DNA from: Phycisphaerae bacterium
GTDB lineage: Bacteria > Planctomycetota > Phycisphaerae > UBA1845
Reading direction: 5' to 3'
NCBI GenBank assembly: GCA_029260155.1
Contig: JAJDDU010000336.1
Coordinates: 1-7,169, forward strand
Length of the DNA: 7,169 nucleotides
Within the stretch, counting starts at the first letter, position 1. Each line of letters begins with the position of its first letter. This document shows positions 1 through 6,725 of this stretch, piece after piece. A program made the position numbers and the translations under genes. Under the pieces are notes generated by a model, which was given only the letters and a program-made list of their open reading frames with translations, did no database searches and was not told where the DNA came from.

Positions 1-2848
1 AGTGGTGACCACCTGATCCGTCGGCGTTGACCACCGATGCTCGTCCGCCGACCGGGATGCCGTCGCCGTTGTCCTGCGGAGCGCTGTGACACGCGATGCA
101 AGATCCGCCCGTGGGCAGGAAGCCATCGAAATGCGGGTGGCATGTCGTACAGTCCTGCCCGTCATTGTGCGTGGTGCCCGACCCATCGTGCAAATGGTAG
201 TTGGTGGCAGTGTGGCAGACTTGGCAGATGCCGTCGTTTTGCGCGGGGTCGCCGTCGTTGAAGCTGTTCGGACCGGTAAGCGCCGTGAAGGTCACGGGCT
301 TGTCGACAGCGAGGGTTTGGTTGCGGACGACGTCGTTGACCAGGAAGAGGTTCGCGTTTCCGGGGTCGTGCAGCTCGTGGCATTGGGTGCAGACCGGCTC
401 CCAGGCGGCGCCCGTCGTGTGGATGGTTGGGTGGTCGACTCCCGCGTGGCAGGCGGTGCAGAATGGTACCAGTTCCGCAGGGTCGCCGGTCAGCGGTAGC
501 GGCGTCACTGGGCTGTTCGGGTCCGCCCACAGACGCACGGTGCCGGCTTGGTGCTGTGACGTCTCATGGCACGTGGTGCAGTCGCCGTCCGAGAGCACGG
601 CGCCGGCCAGGTGATGTCCGCCACTGCCGTCGGCGTTGACAACTGCCGGGCGACCACCGAGTGGCACGCCGTCGCCGTTGTCCTGCGGCGAACTGTGACA
701 GGCGATGCAGGAGGTGCCGCCGGCGGGCATGAAGCCCGCGCTGTGCGGGTGACACGTCGTACAGTTCGTTCCGTCGTTATGCGAAACGCCGGTGCCGTCT
801 TGCGTATGGTATGTCGTCGCTGTGTGACACACTTGGCAGATGCCATCGTTGGTCGCAGGATCGCCATCGTCGAAACTGTTCGGACCCGTTTGGGCGGTGA
901 ATACCACCGGCTTGTCCACGCCCAGTGTCTGGTTGTGCACCATCGCTCCAACGAGCGAGAGGTTGGTGTTGGTCGGATCGTGAATACCGTGACAGTCTTC
1001 GCAGGTCGGCTGCCAGCCGCCGCTCGGTGTGTGGCCAATGTGACCCGTGTGACACGTCGTACACAGGCTCTCGTCGTTGGCGGCCCGCAGCAACATGCCG
1101 TCGCCCATACCGCCGTTAGCGCCGCCGGAGTCCGCCATATGTGGAGCGTGGCAGGTCATGCATTCGACTTGTCCGGACTTGATGACCAACGGCGATATGC
1201 TTGCTTCCAGCGGAAACTCGCCCACACCGCCCGGGTACGCGAACCCCACCGGGTGCGTGCCGAGCTCGCCCAAGCCCTCGTCGCGCGGGGCGTGACACTG
1301 CTTACACATCGCGTCTTGGGCGTTGCTTGTGCGGAGATAGGGCGATCCGAGTTGGTTGCTGTGCTGATTGTGACACGTTCCGCACTTGATCAAGCCGCCG
1401 TCCAGATGAAGCTCCATTTCGCTTCCCGAGAGCGGTCCGACCGAATCCGCTTGCGCGTTCACCGCCGGGACGCCCCAGGCGTGTGACCGACCTTGTCCGT
1501 CGGCAGCTTGCGGGTTTGTCCCGAAGGGGTCCGCGATGTCTAGTTCGTTGTTCGGGAGGACCAATCCCTGACCGGCTGTATTGTGGCAGGACATGCAAAG
1601 AGCGGTCTGGCCCTCGACGAGCCCCACGTGCCCACCCGGCTGAGCCGTGATGCCGTGGCATCGGCCACAGATCACCGGTCCGTCGATCATGTGCGGGCCA
1701 TCGAAATCCGTCGCCTCCGCCGGCGATCCACCACTAAGTGCCAAGCTCGTGACACTCTCGGAGAAGGTCCGGGAGATCTGTTGCCTCGAGGACTTTGCGC
1801 GTCCCCCACGGCCTATCCCACGGGCGATTTCGTGCTCTTGGTTGCTGATTTGCCGCCGGTATGCTGCGTCCATCTCGGAATCGTCGGCGCCGCTGTCGAG
1901 CGCCGCAACCGCGCGGGATGCCTTGCCGTCCGGCGACTCCGCCGCCATTGGCGCCGCGAACGTCGGGGCATCGTAAACCTCCACACTCGCAGTGTTCGTG
2001 CTGACCACGTACACCCGCAGTCCATCCGCACTCAGCGCCACATCGCAGGGCGTACGTACGTCGCCGGGGACCGACCCGTAGGTCACGACCTTGCCCAACT
2101 CGCCGCCGGCCGCGTCGAAGATACGCACGGTGCTCATCATGGCGTCAGTGACATAGATGTGTCCCTCGAAGTCCACTTCTATGCCGAGTGTCCTGGGCAT
2201 CCACCCCTCGTCGCCACCAGCGGTGAACTTGATCCGGTGGCCGAAGCGATTCTGAAACACGCCCCCCGTAGTGAACGTCTGAATTCGAAAGTTGTCATGG
2301 TCCGCGACGATCAAGCTGCCCCTAGGCTCATCAACGGCAATCGCGCTCGGGTGTTGGAATTGCCCGTTGCCCGTCCCGCGAATTCCGAAGAGCACCGCCA
2401 GCGTGCCGTCAGATTCGAAGCCGTAGACGCGGTCTCCCTCCCCGTCGACCACGTAGATCCGTCCTGTGTCCGTGGCGATGTCGATGTCCGTGGGACGCAC
2501 AAATGTCACCAGCGGATTGCCATCTCCCAGCGTTCCGACACGCACGAATCCGGCGTCATAGATAGCCACCTCTGCAGTGTCACGCAGTGACGCAAAATAG
2601 CGCCCATCCGGATGCGCCGCGACATCCAGCGGTCCCTCGGCCACCGCCCAGGTGCCCACGAGCACGCCGGTTGAGTCAAATCGCGCAATATGCCCCCTGG
2701 CAGGGTCAGCTACCGACACTGTCCCATCGGCGGCCACGGTAACCCGCGCAGGACCCTGCAGAGCTTCCGTCAGTGATCCCACGTGAACCAGGGGATCCAC
2801 AGCCACCGCTCCGTTGACCAAAGCAAACAATACCAAATTGGTGATCAT
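1..2848 (-). CDS. NHL beta-propeller / multihaem c-type cytochrome fusion (3' end outside window)
   Basis: The frame is open for 949 codons from ATG 2848 to the left edge, so the C-terminus is missing. Residues 1-16 are hydrophobic and end in AVA before VDP, which suggests Sec export. Residues about 21-295 hold six NHL-like repeats, each with an [IV]-x-V-[AVT]-D strand signature. The clearest is residues 158-203, with GTGNGQFQHPSAIAVD followed by VADHDNFRIQTF. This predicts a six-bladed propeller. Residues about 300-390 form a charged, Gly/Ser-rich linker. From residue 394 there are 16 CXXCH haem c motifs, with first cysteines at 1669, 1597, 1384, 1306, 1162, 1063, 1003, 838, 763, 709, 580, 460, 391, 226, 151 and 100. 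That is about one haem per 35 residues, with many extra His as possible distal ligands. The family context is the paired-CXXCH / cytochrome c3-like group. A periplasmic or extracellular electron-transfer role is inferred. The redox partner and the role of the propeller are unknown. Six-repeat and 16-haem counts are by eye. Confidence 0.93.
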   Translation of the reverse strand, partial: MITNLVLFALVNGAVAVDPLVHVGSLTEALQGPARVTVAADGTVSVADPARGHIARFDSTGVLVGTWAVAEGPLDVAAHPDGRYFASLRDTAEVAIYDAGFVRVGTLGDGNPLVTFVRPTDIDIATDTGRIYVVDGEGDRVYGFESDGTLAVLFGIRGTGNGQFQHPSAIAVDEPRGSLIVADHDNFRIQTFTTGGVFQNRFGHRIKFTAGGDEGWMPRTLGIEVDFEGHIYVTDAMMSTVRIFDAAGGELGKVVTYGSVPGDVRTPCDVALSADGLRVYVVSTNTASVEVYDAPTFAAPMAAESPDGKASRAVAALDSGADDSEMDAAYRRQISNQEHEIARGIGRGGRAKSSRQQISRTFSESVTSLALSGGSPAEATDFDGPHMIDGPVICGRCHGITAQPGGHVGLVEGQTALCMSCHNTAGQGLVLPNNELDIADPFGTNPQAADGQGRSHAWGVPAVNAQADSVGPLSGSEMELHLDGGLIKCGTCHNQHSNQLGSPYLRTSNAQDAMCKQCHAPRDEGLGELGTHPVGFAYPGGVGEFPLEASISPLVIKSGQVECMTCHAPHMADSGGANGGMGDGMLLRAANDESLCTTCHTGHIGHTPSGGWQPTCEDCHGIHDPTNTNLSLVGAMVHNQTLGVDKPVVFTAQTGPNSFDDGDPATNDGICQVCHTATTYHTQDGTGVSHNDGTNCTTCHPHSAGFMPAGGTSCIACHSSPQDNGDGVPLGGRPAVVNADGSGGHHLAGAVLSDGDCTTCHETSQHQAGTVRLWADPNSPVTPLPLTGDPAELVPFCTACHAGVDHPTIHTTGAAWEPVCTQCHELHDPGNANLFLVNDVVRNQTLAVDKPVTFTALTGPNSFNDGDPAQNDGICQVCHTATNYHLHDGSGTTHNDGQDCTTCHPHFDGFLPTGGSCIACHSAPQDNGDGIPVGGRASVVNADGSGGHH
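2..403 (-). repeat. Haem module, copy 2 (truncated by window edge)
   Basis: This is the second copy of the duplicated haem module, running from WEPVCTQCH to ADGSGGHH at the window edge. The motifs CTQCH, CQVCH, CTTCH and CIACH correspond one to one with copy 1, and CTACH at 460 corresponds to CTTCH at 1063. Copy 1 continues past this point to another CTTCH about 10 codons on. A 17th haem motif is therefore expected just outside the window. Fully conserved blocks include VDKPV, TGPNSF, NDGICQVCHTAT and PQDNGDG. Confidence 0.88.
611..1015 (-). repeat. Haem module, copy 1 (within the cytochrome gene)
   Basis: This is the first copy of an internal duplication, starting at the Trp of WQPTCEDCH and ending at ADGSGGHH. 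It carries the haem motifs CEDCH, CQVCH, CTTCH and CIACH. The flanking CTTCH at 1063 and CTTCH at 580 probably complete a six-haem unit. Aligned by hand to copy 2 it shows about 99 identities in 134 residues (74%), with one extra Thr before SCIACH. The haem motifs line up at a constant 612 bp spacing (1003/391, 838/226, 763/151). Confidence 0.9.
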
Positions 2849-2864
2849 CAAGATTCCACCCTCC
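2846..2864 (-). promoter_or_regulatory. Ribosome binding site and start codon choice for the cytochrome
   Basis: GGAGGG at 2864-2859 stands 10 bases before ATG 2848, which supports that start. The resulting signal peptide (MITNLVLFALVNGAVA) is short and has no positive n-region charge. An in-frame ATG at 2956 would add 36 residues with several Arg, giving a more typical charged n-region, but it has only a weak GAGAAAG directly before it. The first upstream in-frame stop is TGA at 3001-2999. I prefer 2848 on RBS strength, without certainty. Confidence 0.6.
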
Positions 2865-3132
2865 AAAGCGAAACGAATTGATACACCCCGACCCAGATCC
2901 AGAATACTAGGCAATCGCCGCGCCAGAATTCTCGCCAATGGAAAAAACGAGGTCATCTTTCTCAATTGCGGGCAATCGGGCGCAACAGCGGATAGGGCTC
3001 ACAAACGGAAAGGACAGGTATTCCCAACGTCGAGAATTTTGCCGCCAGGGCTCTCGTCATTGGGATTCCGTGTCGATCTGAGGCCGGTCCTGCTCGTGCG
3101 AGGCGGCGCCCTTCTTACCGGACGTTGGCGCA
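2849..3132. other. Intergenic spacer between gmhA and the cytochrome gene
   Basis: This 284 bp stretch is noticeably more A-rich on the plus strand than the flanking genes. It holds no gene I can support. The cytochrome promoter should lie here, but I found no hexamer pair with good spacing. I also see no strong hairpin plus T-run that would end the hldE-gmhA transcript, so read-through into the cytochrome cannot be excluded. Confidence 0.5.
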
Positions 3133-3702
3133 CTAAGCCGTGTTGACGAAGGCCCGCTCAACGCGGTCGCAGACGAGGTGATAGGCCAGCTCGTGGGCTT
3201 CCTGGACCCGGTCGCTGGCGACGGCGTCGACCATTAGGCATTGGTCGCACAGCTCAGCCATCGCGTGGCCGGTTTTGGAGGTGAAGCCGATAACCTTGGC
3301 CCGATTTTCTTTGGCGGCGCGCAGGGCGTCGAGCACGTTGGGCGATCGTCCCGAGACGCTCAAGGCCCACACGACGTCTCGATCGGTGACAAGCCCCTGC
3401 ACTTGCCGGGTGAAAAGTTCGCCCGCGCCGAGGTCGTTGGCGATGGCGGTCAACGCAGACGTGTCGGTCGTCAAGGCGATGGCCGGCAGCGCTTGGCGGT
3501 CGCGTTTGAAACGCCCCATGAGCTCGGCGGCGATGTGCTGGGCATCGGCCGCGCTGCCACCATTGCCGAGTACGCACAGCTTTCCGCCGGCGCGAATCGT
3601 CTCAATCACCGTCTCGGCGATGGCCTCGATCAGCGGGATCTGTTCGTACAGAGTTTGAATGGTACGAAGGTGATCGTCGATCTGTACTTTCATGTCGCAC
3701 AT
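3133..3702 (-). CDS. gmhA: D-sedoheptulose 7-phosphate isomerase (SIS-domain, GmhA)
   Basis: This cytoplasmic enzyme converts sedoheptulose 7-phosphate to D-glycero-D-manno-heptose 7-phosphate, the first step of ADP-heptose synthesis for the lipopolysaccharide inner core. The 189-residue length matches the family (192 in E. coli). The SIS core shows GNGGSAADAQH at 46-56 and the phosphate-site loop SVSGRSPN at 115-122. Residues matching the E. coli catalytic and binding positions are present by motif alignment: E60 (Glu65), Q167 (Gln172) and H175 (His180). The loop differs from the usual STSGNS: V116 replaces Thr and R119 replaces Asn. ATG 3702 directly abuts the hldE stop TAG (3705-3703) with no intervening base, which suggests translational coupling. 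A second in-frame ATG at 3693 is possible. Neither start has a strong Shine-Dalgarno sequence. Confidence 0.93.
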   Translation of the reverse strand: MCDMKVQIDDHLRTIQTLYEQIPLIEAIAETVIETIRAGGKLCVLGNGGSAADAQHIAAELMGRFKRDRQALPAIALTTDTSALTAIANDLGAGELFTRQVQGLVTDRDVVWALSVSGRSPNVLDALRAAKENRAKVIGFTSKTGHAMAELCDQCLMVDAVASDRVQEAHELAYHLVCDRVERAFVNTA

Positions 3703-5187
3703 CTACGCTTGTCCGTTGCGAATCCGTTGCAGGATCGACGTGGTACTGTAATCACCGACCAGCGGGACCATCTTGACGCGCCCGCCGTTTCGCTCGACGA
3801 ACTCAGCTCCGACGACGCCCTTGCCGGCCCAATCCTCGCCCTTGACCAGCACATCGGGTCGAATGTGCTCTATCAATGCTTGCGGCGTGGGCTCGTCGAA
3901 CACGACTACATAGTCGACGCTTTGCAGGTGTTCGAGCATCGTGACGCGAAACCGTTGATCGTTGATTGGCCGATCCGTTCCCTTGCCCAACTCCCGCGCG
4001 CTCGTATCGGAGTTCACTGCGACTACCAGCAGGCTCGCTTCCGCGCGCGCTTTGGCGAGAAGATCGAGGTGGCCTGGGTGCATGATGTCGTAGACGCCGT
4101 TGGTGAACGCGACGGTCTCGCCCCGATCGCGTCGCAGGGTCAGCTCCGCCGCGAGTTCGTCGACGGACCGAAGTTTGCCGTTGTGGCGATCGTTCTCCAG
4201 TCGTAGCTCCGCGAGTATCTCGTCGGCTGCGATCGGCACGCAGCCGAACTTCTCAACCTCAAGCCCACCCGCGAGATTGGCGAGTCGCACGGCGTCCTTA
4301 AACGATGCGTTGGCCGCGACGGCGGCTGCGAGGCAAGCGAGCACCGCGTCGCCTGCGCCGGTGTTGTCGTAAACGCTTCGCGGGCGCGTTGGAACGTGAA
4401 CCGGCTCGCCGTCCGCTGGAACGAGCACAGCGCCATCACGGTCGAGGGTCACAGCCAGACACTCCACACCCCACTCGCCCGGCAGATGTTTCGCAGCCTG
4501 CACCACTGCGTCCGGCGTGTCGAAGGACCGCCCCGCGACGATTTCGAGTTCGCTGCGGTTGGGCGTGATCATCGTCGCGCCGCGATATCGGGAATAGTCA
4601 GCCAAGCGTGCGGGATCGACGATGACCGGTTTCCCCGCCGCGGAGGCAGATGCGGTGATGGCTTCGACCAGTTCGCGATTGACTACGCCCTTGTCGTAAT
4701 CTTCTATGCACACGACGTCGGCGCCCGCGATGGCGTGCAGCACGATCTCGCGCAGGCGGTCAGCCGCCGATTTGGGAAGCGGATCGGTACACTCCTCGTC
4801 GAAACGCAGCAACTGCTGGCGGTGACGGTGTTGCGCGAGGCCTATGAAACGGGTCTTGGTACACGTATTGCGATCGTCTGCTGTGACGAAGCCGTCGCAA
4901 TCGACGCCGCCGGCTGCGAGTAGATCGCGCAGGTCGCGCCCCGCACGGTCATCCCCGACCGCACCGCAACAGAGTACCTTTGCACCCAACGCCCGAAGGC
5001 AGGCAGCCACGTTCGCACTGCCGCCGACGCGCTGATTGCTCTCGACCGCCCGCAGCACCGGCACTGGCGCTTCGGGGCTGATGCGCTCGGCATCGCCGTA
5101 GACGTAGCGATCGAGGATCACGTCGCCGACCAGCAAGATTCGCCGCCCGGAGAAAGACCGTACGGTTTCCGTCAATTGTGCAATCAT
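3703..5187 (-). CDS. hldE: Bifunctional heptose 7-phosphate kinase / heptose 1-phosphate adenylyltransferase (HldE)
   Basis: The two-domain enzyme phosphorylates D-glycero-beta-D-manno-heptose 7-phosphate at C1 and later adenylylates the 1-phosphate to ADP-heptose. Residues about 1-330 are a PfkB/ribokinase-type kinase. The motifs are RVGGSANVA at 53-61, TPNRSE at 208-213 and DNTGAGD at 274-280, whose last Asp is the likely catalytic base. Residues about 355-490 are a cytidylyltransferase-like nucleotidyltransferase with TNGVYDIMHPGH at 362-373 (the HxGH motif), VNSD at 391-394, LVKGEDW at 447-453 and STTSI at 481-485. The length of 494 is close to E. coli HldE (477), and domain order is the same, so this is a full fused enzyme and not split HldA/HldC. 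ATG 5187 lacks a clear Shine-Dalgarno sequence. It lies about 40 bases below a good promoter. gmhA follows immediately, so both are probably one transcript. Confidence 0.96.
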   Translation of the reverse strand: MIAQLTETVRSFSGRRILLVGDVILDRYVYGDAERISPEAPVPVLRAVESNQRVGGSANVAACLRALGAKVLCCGAVGDDRAGRDLRDLLAAGGVDCDGFVTADDRNTCTKTRFIGLAQHRHRQQLLRFDEECTDPLPKSAADRLREIVLHAIAGADVVCIEDYDKGVVNRELVEAITASASAAGKPVIVDPARLADYSRYRGATMITPNRSELEIVAGRSFDTPDAVVQAAKHLPGEWGVECLAVTLDRDGAVLVPADGEPVHVPTRPRSVYDNTGAGDAVLACLAAAVAANASFKDAVRLANLAGGLEVEKFGCVPIAADEILAELRLENDRHNGKLRSVDELAAELTLRRDRGETVAFTNGVYDIMHPGHLDLLAKARAEASLLVVAVNSDTSARELGKGTDRPINDQRFRVTMLEHLQSVDYVVVFDEPTPQALIEHIRPDVLVKGEDWAGKGVVGAEFVERNGGRVKMVPLVGDYSTTSILQRIRNGQA

Positions 5188-5232
5188 GCAGGTACTACTC
5201 GCGTCGCACAGGCTGAGATCAATCCAGATCCT

Positions 5233-5262
5233 ATGCTACGTTCCGTCCCGACGATGTGTCAA
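5233..5262 (-). promoter_or_regulatory. Sigma70-like promoter for hldE-gmhA
   Basis: On the minus strand there is a perfect -35 TTGACA (5262-5257), an 18-base spacer, and a -10 TAGCAT (5238-5233, four of six matches to TATAAT). The predicted start of transcription near 5226 leaves a leader of roughly 40 bases to the hldE ATG at 5187. The site lies in the 118 bp gap after the small lipoprotein gene, where a promoter for the heptose genes is expected. Confidence 0.65.
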
Positions 5263-5305
5263 CGGCGGTCCTGCTCGCCCGGTCGATCCCAATCGGCTCT
5301 GCCAA

Positions 5306-5533
5306 TCAGTCGTCGTCTGAGTCTGCGGCTTGGTTTTCACCAAACGGCTCAGCTCTTGACAGGTCAACTTCACGGGCACTGCCGCGCTGCGTGTCGATCA
5401 CGTAGACGCGACCATCGACCGCAACGACCTCGCGTCCTGTCCGGATGCGGTTGTTCTTCGCAACGGCGATACAACCCGTTCCCGCCAATAAACTCAGCCC
5501 GATCATCGCACTCAGCATCAGCCGCCTCATCAT
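5306..5533 (-). CDS. Small exported, putative lipoprotein of unknown function
   Basis: The gene encodes 75 residues and I do not recognise a family. The N-terminus MMRRLMLSAMIGLSLLAGTGC has two Arg, a hydrophobic stretch and a Cys at residue 21, like a lipoprotein signal. The lipobox is atypical (G-T-G-C, not L-[AS]-[GA]-C), so lipidation is unsure. The mature part contains REVVAVDGRVYVIDTQRG, possibly a short beta-hairpin, and ends in an acidic ADSDDD tail. The RBS GAGGAG (5543-5538) is 4 bases from ATG 5533 and 7 from the second ATG at 5530, so the real start may be the second Met. The gene stands alone between ahr and the hldE promoter. Good RBS and signal sequence argue that it is real. 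Confidence 0.7.
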   Translation of the reverse strand: MMRRLMLSAMIGLSLLAGTGCIAVAKNNRIRTGREVVAVDGRVYVIDTQRGSAREVDLSRAEPFGENQAADSDDD

Positions 5534-5694
5534 TCGTCTCCTCAGTTCAGATCAACTCTCACCGAAGGACTGCCCCTCGGCTCGCCGCCATAGACCACTC
5601 AGTTCGCCGCAAGTTAGAACAAAAATCAGGGACTATTCGACGCAGGCATCAAGCACCGGCAACGCGACAGAGCAGGCGGCGCCCAACGATGGTC

Positions 5695-6702
5695 TTAGTC
5701 ACGATCGAGCACGATCCTGTAGCGGGCCTTCCCAGACCGCAAGTGTTCCATGGCATCGTTTACTCGGCTCATGGGAAAGTGCTCGGTTACGGGGCCGATG
5801 TCGTGGCTTGCGGCGAATTCCAGCATCCTGGTGATCGTCGCCGGGCTGCCTACCGGCGACGCGGATACCGACAACTGGCCAGCTAGCATGGGGAGCATGC
5901 TCAGAACCAGTGGCTCCGTAAGCACACCCAGCAAGTGCATGCGGCCGCGCGGCCTGAGCGTGTTCAGGTACGCGTTCCAATCCAAGTTCACGTTGACGGT
6001 CGACAACAGCAGGTCGAACTTCCCGGCCACGGCCGCGATCGCATCGGAATCGCGTGAGTCGATCGTGTCGTGAGCGCCCATCTGCATCGCGTCCTGCTGT
6101 TTTGACCCGCGCGACGTGAACGCTGTCACGCGACATCCCCATGCGCGCACGAACTGCAACGCCATGTGCCCGAGGCCGCCGATTCCGATCACGCCGACCG
6201 TGGCCGTGGGTGAGACGTCGAATTGCTCCAACGGGTTGAACACCGTCACGCCACCACAGAACAACGGACCAGCTTCGCGGATGTCGATAGTGTGCGGCAG
6301 CTTGATCACGCTGGCACCCCGCGCGCGCACCGTATCCGCGAAGCCGCCATGTCGCCCGACAATCGTGCTCGAAGAATCTCGGCACATGTTGTGGCGGCCG
6401 TCCAAACACTGCGCGCAACTCATGCAGTAGCCGGCATGCCATCCCAGCCCGACGCGGTCACCGACGGAGACGTGCGATACGTAGTCACCGATGGCGGACA
6501 CCGTTCCGGTCACCTCGTGCCCGGGTACAAGCGGATACTGCGTCATGCCCCAGGCATTTTCAAGCATACTCAGATCGCTGTGGCAGATACCGCAGTGCGC
6601 GACAGCGATGTCAACATCCTGCGGACCGAGCGATCGCAATTCGTATTCGAACGGCTCTAGCGAGCCACTTTTCTCCGTCACCGCAAAGGCTTTGACGATC
6701 AC
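5695..6702 (-). CDS. ahr: Zinc-dependent NADPH aldehyde reductase / alcohol dehydrogenase, Ahr (YjgB) type
   Basis: This medium-chain dehydrogenase/reductase is predicted to reduce aldehydes to alcohols in the cytoplasm. It resembles E. coli Ahr along its length from memory, including GICHSDLSM, AGPLFCGGVTVF, the NTVN-like STVNVNLDW segment, and FPMSRVNDAMEHL near the C-terminus. Counting from GTG 6702 (335 residues, Ahr about 339), the catalytic zinc ligands are C40, H62-E63 and C149. The structural zinc is bound by C93, C96, C99 and C107. The Rossmann motif GIGGLG is at 173-178. The SRGSK stretch after the second strand suggests NADP(H) preference. GTG 6702 is chosen because GGAGGAG (6716-6710) lies 7 bases upstream; extending the frame upstream would run into the preceding gene. 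It starts 23 bases after the ABM gene, which suggests one operon. Physiological substrate unknown. Confidence 0.93.
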   Translation of the reverse strand: MIVKAFAVTEKSGSLEPFEYELRSLGPQDVDIAVAHCGICHSDLSMLENAWGMTQYPLVPGHEVTGTVSAIGDYVSHVSVGDRVGLGWHAGYCMSCAQCLDGRHNMCRDSSSTIVGRHGGFADTVRARGASVIKLPHTIDIREAGPLFCGGVTVFNPLEQFDVSPTATVGVIGIGGLGHMALQFVRAWGCRVTAFTSRGSKQQDAMQMGAHDTIDSRDSDAIAAVAGKFDLLLSTVNVNLDWNAYLNTLRPRGRMHLLGVLTEPLVLSMLPMLAGQLSVSASPVGSPATITRMLEFAASHDIGPVTEHFPMSRVNDAMEHLRSGKARYRIVLDRD

Positions 6703-6716
6703 GACATTTCTCCTCC
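6700..6716 (-). promoter_or_regulatory. RBS deciding the GTG start of ahr
   Basis: GGAGGAG at 6716-6710 is followed by a 7-base spacer and GTG (6702-6700) in the dehydrogenase frame. An out-of-frame ATG (6707-6705) only two bases after the RBS opens a two-codon frame, ATG-TCG-TGA, whose stop overlaps the GTG start as GTGA. The ATG is too close to the RBS to be favoured. Confidence 0.75.
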
Positions 6717-6725
6717 GGATGCTTC

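Noticed and set aside
91..1070. Recurring GTGACACGTCGTACA-like strings that look like regularly spaced repeats or a CRISPR array
   Set aside because: They are the reverse complement of codons for CTTCH haem motifs within one reading frame. Spacing follows protein modules, and there are no uniform spacers.
566..1486. A 306-codon open frame on the plus strand opposite the haem domain
   Set aside because: It is antisense to the cytochrome, whose frame carries all 16 CXXCH motifs. The plus-strand translation is rich in Arg, Val and Ala with no recognisable domain.
1583..2590. A 335-codon plus-strand open frame opposite the propeller and linker
   Set aside because: The minus frame gives clean NHL repeats. 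The plus-strand product has no domain and is the expected GC-rich antisense shadow.
2814..3146. A 110-codon plus-strand open frame in the spacer before gmhA
   Set aside because: It overlaps both the cytochrome start and the gmhA end, has no convincing RBS and gives a basic sequence without any domain.
3241..4206. A 321-codon plus-strand open frame across gmhA and hldE
   Set aside because: Both minus-strand genes are unambiguous enzymes with intact motifs, and this frame crosses their junction.
6580..6594. CGICH in the aldehyde reductase read as a haem-binding CXXCH
   Set aside because: It is the standard catalytic zinc segment of medium-chain dehydrogenases (C40 followed by HSD), in a cytoplasmic enzyme without a signal peptide.
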